The position numbers were made by a program, and so were the translations under genes. 64,000 bases of DNA from Gremmenia infestans (Eukaryota > Ascomycota > Leotiomycetes > Helotiales > Hamatocanthoscyphaceae): NCBI GenBank assembly GCA_032629725.1, contig JAFEVB010000012.1, forward strand, positions 62,001 to 126,000, written 5' to 3'. Positions within the stretch are counted from its first letter, which is position 1; each line of letters opens with the position of its first letter. Shown piece by piece: positions 13,496 to 24,065 of the stretch. Under the pieces are notes generated by a model, which saw only the letters and a list, made by a program, of their open reading frames with translations, made no database searches and was not told where the DNA came from.

Positions 13496-14044
13496 ATGCT
13501 CGACTTAGCAATCCAGCCCCCCGCGCAAGCTCGACCCGGAGTGGCTCTATACCCACCCCTCACTGCTCGGCTAAGCAGCGAGTATAACACTTTCGAAGAG
13601 CTTTCCCAAGTCTGGGCTGCCGTAGCACTAGTCCATCACTCCGGAGAAGTCTTGTATCAGCAGCTTAGTGGCAAGGTTGCCGACTCTGCCCACCCTCTGC
13701 CAGAAGGTGGTGGGGGTGGATCAAGCTCCACGGCCAGAGACAGAGCTTACTTCTACTTTCCGGATCTCGTTATTCACGAGCCCGGCCAGTACCGTGTCAG
13801 GGTCACTCTGATGCAGATGGACTATTCATGTGACGCCGCTCCTGATGGCGTCGTGACGGTGCGTGACTACGTCGATTCACGTTCTATCAGCATTGAGAAC
13901 AATGCTCCCAACCGTTCTCGACCGAGTAAGTGTTCCTGGCCTATTCGTTGACATGGCCGACTGACATGAATAGACTCCCGTGAACGTGCCTTCCTGCGAC
14001 TCTTGAGGGACGACGGCCAGCAGATTCCATCAGGCTCAGGCTAG
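13496..14044 (+). CDS. Short single-domain velvet-family protein
   Basis: Two exons, 13496-13925 and 13974-14044, are joined by a 48-nt intron (GTAAGT...AATAG) and give 166 residues. The protein is nearly all velvet domain. It starts with LAIQPPAQARPG, which matches the family's opening QQPxxAR strand. It then has LVHHSGEVLYQQLSG, YFYFPDLVIHEPGQYRVRV and, after the splice, ERAFLRLLRDDGQQI, the family's closing motif. Velvet proteins (VeA, VelB, VosA, VelC) are nuclear DNA-binding regulators of development and secondary metabolism that dimerise through this domain. The usual Cys-containing segment between the first and middle strands is replaced by a short stretch, and there are no N- or C-terminal extensions or visible nuclear localisation signal. 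It could be a divergent VelC/VosA relative or a domain fragment. An upstream exon was not seen. Confidence 0.75.
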
Positions 14045-14806
14045 GGATCGAATCGACAGCAAGGTTCGGATTGAGGCATTGAAGCTGGAAGCCATGGGAA
14101 ATGGAACTCTGAGTATTCTTCTGTCGATCGAATTAGAGAACGTGACTAGTATTGTGATTGATATATATATTCTTCTTGATTCTAGGAATGTGTATAATTT
14201 AACTTATCTTGCAATGGAAAGGGAGTTGGGTATAATGATGAGGAAATGAGGTTGAAAGGTAAGACAGGACTTTCACTCAAGTATTGCTTTTGATTTGGGA
14301 GAAGAAAAGATGTGTGGTATGAATAGTCAAATGGGACTTGCTTGCTCTTACGTATTTTTATTCCAAATACATATCTATTTCAGTCTAAGGGAGCACTGTT
14401 GTATTTCCTTTGAGTTATTTGAGTTGGGCTGCTGAGCTGTTGGGCTGATAATGATGATGCAAAGATCGCAACACATTCAAAAGGTCTAGGTGTCTGTGTC
14501 AGTATCGAAATATCTCCGTCTAGGTCGGAAGCTCCGAAGAGAAAGAAAGGGGCGAGTTCTAGATTACGCCTAAAATATGTTCCGCGCCGGGTAAATGTGG
14601 GGCATGCAAGAAATAAGATACCGTACCGTACACTACACCTTTGTACAGTCCGTACAGCACAGCAGTCACGTGTTGGACGAGGCTGAAATTTTCAAAATCT
14701 GAGTACGAGTATGGACGAGTTGACTCACATTTGGATTTCTCTCATTACTTGCCCACCACTGCTGCCCCTCTTGTACGCATCCCTCCCTCACTCTCTCCAA
14801 TATTTG
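14045..14806. other. Intergenic between velvet and ArgRS genes
   Basis: The stretch contains the 3' end of the velvet transcript and the promoter of the arginyl-tRNA synthetase. An AUG in frame with that gene lies at 14711, inside this stretch, in addition to the one at 14807. No other gene is visible. Confidence 0.45.
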
Positions 14807-16984
14807 ATGAATTCTTCCTTCTCCTATCTTTCACGAATATCAGGACTCTGCCTACGCCCACAAGCATTCAGATCCAAAATACTTGGACCTGCCCCGCGTT
14901 TTCATCAGGCCTACAACATGGCGGCGGAATCGTCCCTACTGGCGGACAAGCTCAAATCCTTGAGCCTGACTACTCCTTTACCCAAATACGCCAATTGCTA
15001 CCCAGAAGCCAACCCGGTCGACATCTATCGAGCCCATATCACGTCTATCTTGACAGAGGTTACCGGTGTTGATGCAGCCGTTATCTACCCCGCTCTACAA
15101 TGGACACAAACTCTGGAAAAGGGCGACTTGGTACTCCCAATCCCTGCTCTGCGAGTCAAGGGCAAGAAGCCTGACCAGCTTGCTGCTGAATGGCTTGAGA
15201 AGGTCTCTCAAACCCGCTCCGCTGACCGAACGCAGTGCCTTGCTAATTTCTTCGTAGTTTCCTGAGTCTCCCCTCATCCACAAACCCACAACAGCCGGCA
15301 CATTCCTTCAATTCTTCTTCAAGGTCGAAAAACTCGCTCAGATCATTATACCCTCAATCCTCAAACAAGACAAGCAATTCGGACAAAATCCATACCTAGG
15401 CTTGAAAGACCCCACAGACGAGTCAAAGGGACGCAAAAAAATCCTCGTCGAGTTTTCCTCTCCAAATATCGCGAAGCCCTTTCATGCCGGCCATCTTCGA
15501 AGTACAATCATCGGTGGTTTCTTGTCCAATCTGTATCAAGCTGCTGGATGGGACGTTGTCCGGATCAATTACTTAGGTGACTGGGGCAAACAGTACGGAT
15601 TGCTGGCTTTAGGATTTGAGAAATATGGAAGTGAGGAGGAGTTACAAGCGGATCCTATCAACCACCTCTTTCAAATATACGTAAAGATCAGTAAGGATCT
15701 AGCGGCTGAGAAGGAAGAAATCAAGAAACTGGAAGAAGCTGGCAAGGATGCATCTGAACTCAAGAATGAAGGGGTCGATGAGCAGGCTCGCCGATACTTT
15801 AAGGCCATGACTGAAAATGACACGAAGGCCATTTCCCAGTGGGCTAGATGGAGGGAGATGAGCATCAAGCGATATAAAGAAACGTATGCTCGTCTCAATA
15901 TCCACTTCGATGACTATTCTGGAGAGAGTCAGGTGAAGCAAGAGAAGATGGACGAAACAGCAATCAAGCTGTCTGAAATGAAGATCTCAGAAGAGTCGGA
16001 AGGCGCAGTTATCATCGACTTCGCCAAGCACGTCCCAGGGAAGCCAGGGAAGAGTCTCGAGCGACCTATCATTAGGAAGAAGGATGGGACAGCACTTTAT
16101 CTCACCCGGGATATCAGCGAAATGCTACAACGGGAAGAGAAATACAAATTTGATCAGCTGATCTACGTTGTAGCATCACAGCAAGACCTTCATCTTAAGC
16201 AATTGTTCAAGATCATTGAACTAATGGGCTACAAGGATCTCGCAAAGAAGGTACAGCATGTCAATTTTGGTCTAGTCCAGGGAATGAGCACCCGTCGAGG
16301 AACAGTGGTCTTCTTAGATGATATATTACGGGATGTGGGAGAGAAGATGCACGAGGTGATGCAAAAAAACCAAGCCAAGTACGAGCAGGTTCAGAACCCG
16401 CTTGCGACGGCCGATATTCTTGGTATATCTAGTGTTATGGTTCAAGACATGAGCGGAAAGCGGTGAGTCTCCTTCCTGCATTGCCATGGGCGCTTTTACT
16501 AATGAGAGAACCAGAATCAACAACTACGAATTTAACATGGACGCCATGACATCCTTCGAGGGCGACACTGGCCCTTACCTCCAATACGCACACGCGCGAC
16601 TCTGCTCCATCACCCGTCGGGCCCAACTATCTGCTGAAGAAATCGCAACCGCTGACCTCTCCCTCCTCACCGAACCCCACGCCCACAACCTCATCCGCGT
16701 CATCTCACAATACCCAGACGTCTTGCAAAACACGCTCAAGACGCTGGAACCCACCACTGTGCTGACGTATCTGTTCAAGATGACGCATACGCTGAGCTCG
16801 AGTTATGATCATTTGCGGATTATGGGCAGTGAGAAGGAGTTGATGAAGGCGCGGATGGCGTTGTATGATGCGGCCCGGGTCGTGCTAAATAATGGGATGC
16901 GGTTATTGGGGTTGAGTCCTGTTGAGCGGTATGTTCTTTCGCCCTCCTTGTGTGCGCCACTTACTGACTAGGAATAGAATGTGA
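14807..16984 (+). CDS. Arginyl-tRNA synthetase, possibly dual-targeted
   Basis: The cytosolic form starts at 14918 with exons 14918-15202, 15258-16462, 16515-16928 and 16978-16984 (636 residues). This class I synthetase charges tRNA-Arg. It has an N-terminal tRNA-binding domain, the HIGH-type motif HAGH at about 171-174, the KMSKS-type loop MSTRR starting near 438, and an anticodon-binding domain ending in the family-typical VERM. The last exon is only 7 nt. An in-frame AUG at 14807 would add 37 residues rich in Ser, Arg and hydrophobics with no acidic residue, which looks like a mitochondrial targeting peptide. A further in-frame AUG lies at 14711. I therefore infer one gene serving cytosol and mitochondrion by alternative starts. 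Intron 1 uses the weak donor GTCTCT but restores the conserved KFPESPL junction. Confidence 0.92.
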
Positions 16985-17311
16985 TGTGATGTGATGTGGG
17001 AATTGGGAAATGGTTGATACCTCCACAGCTTTGTTGAGCTGACGACGGCGTTTTGAGAGTAGAGTCAGTGACTTCTTGTCCTGTCAAGAGAAAAGCATTT
17101 CACTTCATCTCCATACAATCATCAAGAATTTGTTGTATGAACAATAGACAATATAATTGATATGGTACAAGTACTACATACTCCCCCCATTTCTAACCTT
17201 CAAAACTCCCTTCCCTTTTCCTGGTATTCCATTTTCTAGTTAAATTAAATTCATTTCACTTCACTTCAGCTCATTTTATCTCATCAACCACACATTCCCC
17301 TCCCGTCTTAG
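16985..17311. other. Short convergent intergenic region
   Basis: These 327 bp separate the 3' ends of the arginyl-tRNA synthetase (+) and the HeLo/pseudokinase/protease gene (-). The sequence is A/T-rich with no coding signal. Both polyadenylation sites are expected here. Confidence 0.5.
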
Positions 17312-20300
17312 TCATAAGCCCCTTCCTCCACCATCACCTCTAACCTCAACACCAAGCCTCCCCTCCTCATTCATCGTAAGACTCTCCGTTCTCCCTCTCC
17401 CCGCACTCTTCACAAAACTCCTAATACTAGCTTTCCCGCTCCCAGCTTCCGGTTTCGACACTAGGCGGATAGGGATTGAACTCTCATCGTTGCCGCTCCT
17501 AAGAGAGAGAGTATCGGAGTCGTGTGTAGTATTTTCGATGATGAAATCAGGCCCGATAGCATCGATTTGTTCCGGTGTAGGTGGGAGATTAAGCCCTCTC
17601 AACATCTGATTAAGCTCCTCATCTTCAATCTCGATTCTAGATCCAGCCTCCAGGTCCTCCAGTGTTCGCGCATCCACCATCTTCGTCCTCGCATCTTTAC
17701 CGAGCAGCTCCTCACCACCAGGTAACGAAATCGATGTCGCGTGTAGTGTCTCGCCGATATCTCGAACCAGAACATCCATCGGACACATATAAGCCACCCT
17801 CTTCATCGAACTCCACGCCAACACATGGCCCGCTACTCCGCCGGACTCGTTATCCACAATCCACGCCCCACTGTCGCCCGGTACGCCGAGTTTGCCGGCT
17901 ACTTGGTAGCTCATGCTTGGTGTTTGGCGGCCGTAGATCTTTACGATTACCATACCGGGTAATATACGTCCGCTTTGTAACCCTGAGGTGCGGGCGAGAC
18001 AATGTACATTCATGTCGTTTAGCGAGTTCGCCGGTGCAACGGAGAGTGGATATTGCCCTTCGCGTTGCAGGCAATGACGATTACCGTTGGGGATGAGGTT
18101 TGAGTCCGGTGATCGGTGGGGTTCGAATTCGAACAAAGCCCAGTCGATCTCATGCGTAATACCGTCCTCGACACGGCGACGGATGCCAGAGGAAGCGTAG
18201 ATCTCGCCGAGTTGGAAAGAGGCAATGTGGTCTTCGTCGCGGGTTTCGGGGTCAGGGTAGAAGTCTTCCGGCGCATCGTCGATGGCGGGTTGCGTGATGA
18301 GGTATTCTTCGCCGCAGCCTTGAGGAATTCCTCTTATATCGCCTGGTTCTTTGGTCCCCTCTTCATCTTCGTCGTCATCTCCGAACTGGGAATAGTCGTC
18401 CGAGGAATCGTACTCGGAGGATGAGAAATCGCTTTCGTAGTCAGAGAGAGTGTACATGAATTCTTCGTCTCCGGAGGAATAGATTGAGGATTCGGATTGT
18501 GTGAGGTCGGGCATATCGAGATGTGCGGAGGAGCGAAGAATCGGTGTCTCTGGACCTACTGCTGCTTCTTCTTCGTCTTCGGCTTCGTCTGGGTCGTCGA
18601 GCATATGATGCACTGTCATACCATACGGCTTATCATCCACCATGATCAAGCCCCCAAAAGAAACAGGCGGGAGATGATGCTCATTGATATAAGCACCAAT
18701 ACTCGCGCCATTCGTAGGCCGCTCCTGATGCGATGCATTAGCGGGCTTTACATGCTCATCATTTGCCATAGAGCGCTTCACGCCCTGTCTTCGCGAGCGC
18801 ACGACTTTACCACGGCACACTTTGAGGCCGTAGGTAGATTTGTCGTAGACGAGGTGCTTTTTGAGGATGCTGCGCACTTTGTGGACGCTGGTGCAGATTA
18901 CGAGGATAGTGGGCTTAGTAGTAGTGGGTGATTCGCCAATGCTTTCGAGAGATATTTCTACGGATTCGGGATATTTTCTGTAGAAACCCCGGAGGACGTG
19001 GTTTATGTGCGGCATGAGCCCGGTGTGCCAAAAGTCCAGATGCTCCTGGTTTATTCTGATAGCGGGGTAGGTTCGTAGTTTTGGTTTAGGCTTTGGTTGT
19101 GGAACTGGAGCTGAGGTACGTTAGAAATATATCCAGTTTCAAATGAGAAGTGCACGTACTAGATGCTTTGGCTGATGGCTTCTCGGACCAGTCGATCTTT
19201 TCAGGGATATTCGGAGCTGAGTATGAAGCCTTCTCTGACCAAGCAGGTCGTGTTGATGAGGTAGCGGGAATTGTTGTAAGGTGTATTTGGCTCTTTTCTT
19301 CGCGTAGGTTTCTCCTCAGCGGTGTTGAAGATCGGGATGCCTTTACTGGCGTCGACTCAATCGGAGCATAGTTATCACTGTCTTGACTTTCCTCATCTGA
19401 GCTTTCATCGATGGAACAGCAAATGTCGAGGGCCTTGGAGACTTTCCAAAATACCTTCTGATGCATAACATCTGCTCTCGCCCGTTGAGAGAGCTCGTCA
19501 TCGGGAGAATGCCAACAAGCTTGAACAGCTTTGGTATATAAGCTGCCACACCTGGTAGACAGTAGCTTCATAACATCGGTCGTGTTTTCGGGGATGGCAG
19601 ATGCCATTGGGAAGAGATCTGTGATGGAAGTCCAAAGCCCGATTTCCAAAAGGAGAATAGCCAAGCTGTAGAGATCTAACGATTTGCTCTCGGGGGTAAG
19701 ATGGGTATATCTGGTTGAACGGGGATCCAACGGATGCCTATAAAGAGAAGTAGAAGATCCAGGGCCTTCCGAAGTTTCTGTGGCGTTATCAGAAAAGAGG
19801 TCATAGGATCCAAGGAAAGATTGCCGCATATTCGTCTCGTTGAGGTCTATTCGAGTATCGGATTGAGACTGATGCTCGATGAACAAAATATTAGAAGCGA
19901 CAACATTGCCATGCACTACCCCTTTAGCATGCAAGTCGAAGACAGCAGTAGCAACATTGTATGCAAGCCTATACTTGATCTCAAGAGTCGGCTCATATGG
20001 ACTGAACAGCAGATTTGATAACATGGTAATTGATGGTACCCTTGGAGTTTCGATATCGACGGGTCCAAAATGCGTAGGAAGAGCAAATAGGAGACAGAAT
20101 CTGGAATGCTCGGCCTCTTCGAAATATCCAATGAGGTGTAGCAGACTAGACAGGATTCTTCCAGAAGAGATGTAAGACTGAGAAAGGGCAGCAAATAACT
20201 TCTCGAACCGGGTCATGGAGGGTGTAATCCCCGTAATCGAGTATATGGGATCATAAGGGGCATGTTCCAGAAGGACCGGGACAAGTGGAAGTTGTTGTCC

Positions 20301-21017
20301 ATGTTTTCGAGAATCAGGAAGGGAAGTTGGCCGACGCATCAAGACGATTTGCCTAGGAGAGTTTGCTGGCTGTAACATACCGGTCTGTATTCCTTTGAGA
20401 TCTTTTGGCCAGGTTAGAGAAGCCGGGTCAATTTGTTGGGGTGTTTGCATTCGAGTTGGTCCGAATTGCCGTTCCTCTGCAGCATGAGTCTTGGTAAGAG
20501 AACTGGACGAATTCGAGGCCTTCAGAGTCGTCCCTTTCCGCGCAGATTGCCGAGTTCTTGAGAGATCATAGAGAGTATCGATAGACATGGTCAAATCTCG
20601 GACTAGATCCTGGAATCTCGACTTGTCCCAAGTAATCAACGACTGTTTCCGATCCACGGACCTTTCAGGCAAAGGAAGCTTCTCATCCGACGATATTCTC
20701 TTCGAAGACTGCCACAACGGTTCCGCCTCGGCCAATATCTCTTTAATCGTCGACATCACGCTGCCCACCAGCTCACTTAGACCAGCCTTGTTGATAGACT
20801 CGTCGATGTCAGGTGACTGTGAGGGATCCGACCATTCCAAACCCCACGACACCAGCCTATCCTTCTGAATGCGCAACTTGCGGTGCAGAGCCACCAGCTC
20901 GGGGTCCTCTGCACTCTGTACAGGCTCCTTGACGAAATCATAAGAACTCTTTGTATCCGTATACATCTTGGTCAGCCGCCGCTGGAACGGCAGCGGAAGG
21001 CTGAATAGAGAATCCAT
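17312..21017 (-). CDS. HeLo-like / pseudokinase / trypsin-like protease fusion
   Basis: Two long exons (21017-19160 and 19110-17312) flank a 49-nt intron (GTACGT...CTCAG) and give about 1218 residues. Residues about 1-155 resemble the helical HeLo domain of HET-S-type proteins: a helix ending RLVSWGLEWSD, a second long helix near 82-108, and a third near 128-153. The membrane-inserting first helix looks short or absent. Residues about 250-500 form a kinase-like domain with HGN at about 369-371 in place of the catalytic HRD, and no clear DFG, so it is probably inactive. After a Pro/Lys linker, exon 2 carries a trypsin-like fold. It has GMTVHHML (His about 787/788), IDWALFEF (Asp about 942) and GVPGDSGAW (Ser about 1033). 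A very acidic insert separates His from Asp. HeLo proteins execute regulated cell death in fungi; that role for this protein is inference. ATG 21017 is the first AUG, and codon 21044 upstream is GTG. Confidence 0.72.
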
Positions 21018-21895
21018 GCTTGCTGGGCACGAAGCACGAATCACGATATTGTAAACACACAGGTAGAAAGAGAGATGGAAGAGAAGGTGCGGAAGAAGTA
21101 TACTAGATTATATTCATACAGATGTAGAGGCAATGAATGGCTTGACATGGGGGCGGGTGTTGAATCTGGATGCCTACCATAGATCCCACCTCAAGCAGTG
21201 GTCCCAAATCTTGCTGCCTTGAGCTCTCACGCCTCCCGTCCTTGGCTTGGGTATGCCCCGCGTCCCACGTGCGTTTTCCCATGCAACGAGTTGTGATTGG
21301 ATCGCGTGTGAAGGGAGGCGGCAGTGAAAGCGGTTGTGCGCTAGTAGATCCTTGTCTGAGTCACGTGTGGAAGACAGAAAGAAGCTCCTCCTGGTTTGAT
21401 CTAATCGAGGTTTCCCCAGATTATCATTGCATTGGAAGTATTATCTTGCAAGATACAAAAACTGATATGTAAAACTGATATTCACTACCTCGTATTCTAC
21501 TCAAAGGTCCCATCTTGTTAACACCACAATTGCCAAGTCACTAAAAGTATAACATTCCAAGTGCTGACTGGATGGAACGAGCAAAATGCTGGAGCCTGGA
21601 CAGTCGGTCCGCATCTTTCGAGACCGCTATGTCCTACTATTTGATGCTCATGCGTGAAAACAGGGGAATCAATGACAAACTGGTGCACTCAATAATTCAG
21701 AAAAGCCCGATACGGTAAATCCCCATAAATGACCTTTGCATTTATATATCCCCCAATCACTACGCTAGCTATGTAATATATTATACAATCTAATAGTGGT
21801 ATCGAACGCTTATATCCCCCGAGTCCGAAAAAGAACGCCGACCGATATAAGCTGCAATAGTAAGCGATCCAAGGAAAAGACGCCAAGAAAGCAGC
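21018..21895. other. Intergenic: promoter of fusion gene, 3' of malic enzyme
   Basis: This holds the promoter of the HeLo/pseudokinase/protease gene on its left and the terminator of the malic enzyme gene on its right. No coding signal was recognised. Confidence 0.45.
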
Positions 21896-24065
21896 CTACC
21901 ATTTGGGGTCATAGACCTGCTTCTTAATCCAAGCGGTCAAAGCCACATCTCCCCACTCTTCCCACTCAACCCAAGTCTCGTTGGGCAACGTACTAACACC
22001 TTCTCTCCTCGCCGATTTCATGACTTCTCGCGCGACAATAACGCTCGCATCTCGCACGCGTTGGATCTTCGGATAGATGAGACCCATCTGGAGCTCCTCT
22101 CGGTTTAGGCAGCCTGATAATGCTGCGGCCGAGGTGTAGATCATAGCGTCTGTGATACGAGACGCCTTGGCTAAGATGGCTCCTAGTCCAATACCGGGGA
22201 ATACATAACTAGCTACGAGTCAGTACGAGGTGCGAATTAGTTCTGGAGAAGAAACTTACACGTTGTTTCCTTGGTTGGGGTAATATGTGGTTAATGAGTC
22301 TCCATTCTTCATCGTGCAGGGTGAGAAGGGAGAGCCTGATGCGAAGATCACAGTACCCTCAGTCCATATAACTGCCTGTTCAAATGTACATTCCGCCTTT
22401 GTCAGGGGATTGCTCAATGGGAACAAAATGGGTCTTCGGCCAAGACCCCCGGCATCGACCGAGACCTTCAAGGCTCGAACAATTGATTCGGTGAAGACGC
22501 CAAAGGTGGCAGTCAGGCCAATTAGGGCAGTTGGCTTGACATACTCGATGACCTCTTCAAGGGTTTGGAATTGATGGCCTTTGTTGTCACTTCTAGCGAA
22601 GATTTTCTTGTGCTCCGCAAGTTTGTCACCACGGTCGCGTGTTACCAAGCCTTTTGTGTCGACGAGGTAGAATTTGTCGCGCGCGGCTTGCTCGGATAGG
22701 CCTCTGCGGGTGTAATACTCCATTACCTGCTTGGCTACACCAACACCGGCTGAACCTGCGCCCATGAAAACAAGCTTTTGATCTTCGATTGGTACCCCGG
22801 AAAGATTGACGGCGCCCATATATCTATCAGAGTTGTGAGTAACAATTTTCAGTGGTCATGGTGTCTGGCTACTCACCCAGCCAATACAACAGCACCAGTT
22901 CCCTGGATATCATCGTTGAACATCTTCTCGTGTTTATATCTCTCCAAGTATTGAAAAGCCTTCTCGGTCTCAAAATCTTCAAATTGGACAAGCATATTAG
23001 GATAAACGTCCTTTACAGCTGCCATGAACTCATCCATGAACTCTAAAGCGACTTCAGGCGAGACACGTTTCTGCCGGAGGCCGAGATATAGGGGATCACG
23101 GAGGTTGTCCTCATTGGCAGTACCACAGTCGAGAACAATTGGAAGTGTTTGCTCGGGATGAATACCTGCTGCACCAGTATAAAGGGCAAGTTTTCCAATC
23201 TACGATTTGTCAGCACGCTGTCTCACGTTAAACGTCTTTTGCCGTTTACTGACCGAAATGCCGACTCCATTTATACCAAGATCGCCAAGTCCAAGAATTC
23301 GGGAACCATCAGTGACTACGCAAATTGACGGATCTGCGTATGGCCAATTTCTCAAGATGGTTCTGATCGATCTGCGCTTCTTGATGGAAATATACAGAGC
23401 TTCGGGTTTAGTATATAAAGTCGAGTATTGGAGGCAGACATCTCCAATGGTGGGGGTGTAGACGAGGGGCATTAATTGTTCGACATTGTCGATCAAGAGA
23501 CGGTAGAATAGATCCGTGTTGTTTGCTTTCAAGTCAGAGAGGTAGAGATATTTGTCGATATCTGTTCCACGGCTGTTGATCATTCGCATAGCTCGGAGGC
23601 ACTGAGTCTCAAGACTTTCTAGCACATGGGGTATCAACCCCGTGAGGTTTTTGTTAAGTCGTTCGTCAGGACTGAAGGAAGTGCCTGAGGAGAGGTATTA
23701 GCTGGGCTGAACAGTTGGGATGGCACTTCCTGCCCACCTTTGTTCCATGCGGGTTCGCGGATTACTTGATACCCCCCAGCTTTATGTTGAGGCACATAAT
23801 CTGTTTCCCGGTACTGGTTTATAACTCCAAAGCTGTCTTGGGAGTAACCTCGGAGAACGTCGAGAGAAGACATTTTCATGGCAGCTTCAATAGCACTTGT
23901 GTCAACAGAAGCCATGGGGTTGAATCCGGAACTCCTTCTCATCGAGAGAGACATTCTTTTGCTTATAGTAGTATTTGAGGAACGACTTGTTACAGAGGAC
24001 GGAGAGGAAGATCTCGGAGTCGATATATCTGAAGATGGAGTTGTGCTGTAGTGGTAAGAAGCCAT
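21896..24065 (-). CDS. NAD(P)-malic enzyme, probably mitochondrial
   Basis: Five exons (24065-23738, 23684-23254, 23199-22877, 22823-22260, 22208-21896) encode 652 residues. The enzyme oxidatively decarboxylates malate to pyruvate. Visible landmarks are VYTPTIGDVC with the catalytic Tyr at about 185, and the basic stretch KKRRSIRTIL. They continue with LGLGDLG, the metal/substrate motif FNDDIQGTGAV at the end of exon 3, and the Rossmann loop GAGSAGVG starting near 382. PLSNPL and the conserved FASGSPF...NQGNN segment follow. The first about 55 residues are rich in Ser, Thr and Arg with few acidic residues, fitting a mitochondrial leader, as in the NAD-preferring fungal enzyme. Cofactor preference cannot be settled from sequence alone. 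The intron after exon 2 has the donor GTCAGT but restores the conserved GVGISIGKLALY junction. Confidence 0.93.

Noticed and set aside
17312..21044. Two separate genes (a kinase-like protein and a protease-like protein)
   Set aside because: The downstream frame is open above its first ATG right up to a good acceptor, the upstream frame has a matching GTACGT donor in the right phase, and only 49 nt lie between them. One spliced gene is simpler.
21018..21044. Start of the HeLo-like fusion gene at 21044
   Set aside because: That codon is GTG. The first ATG in frame is 21017.
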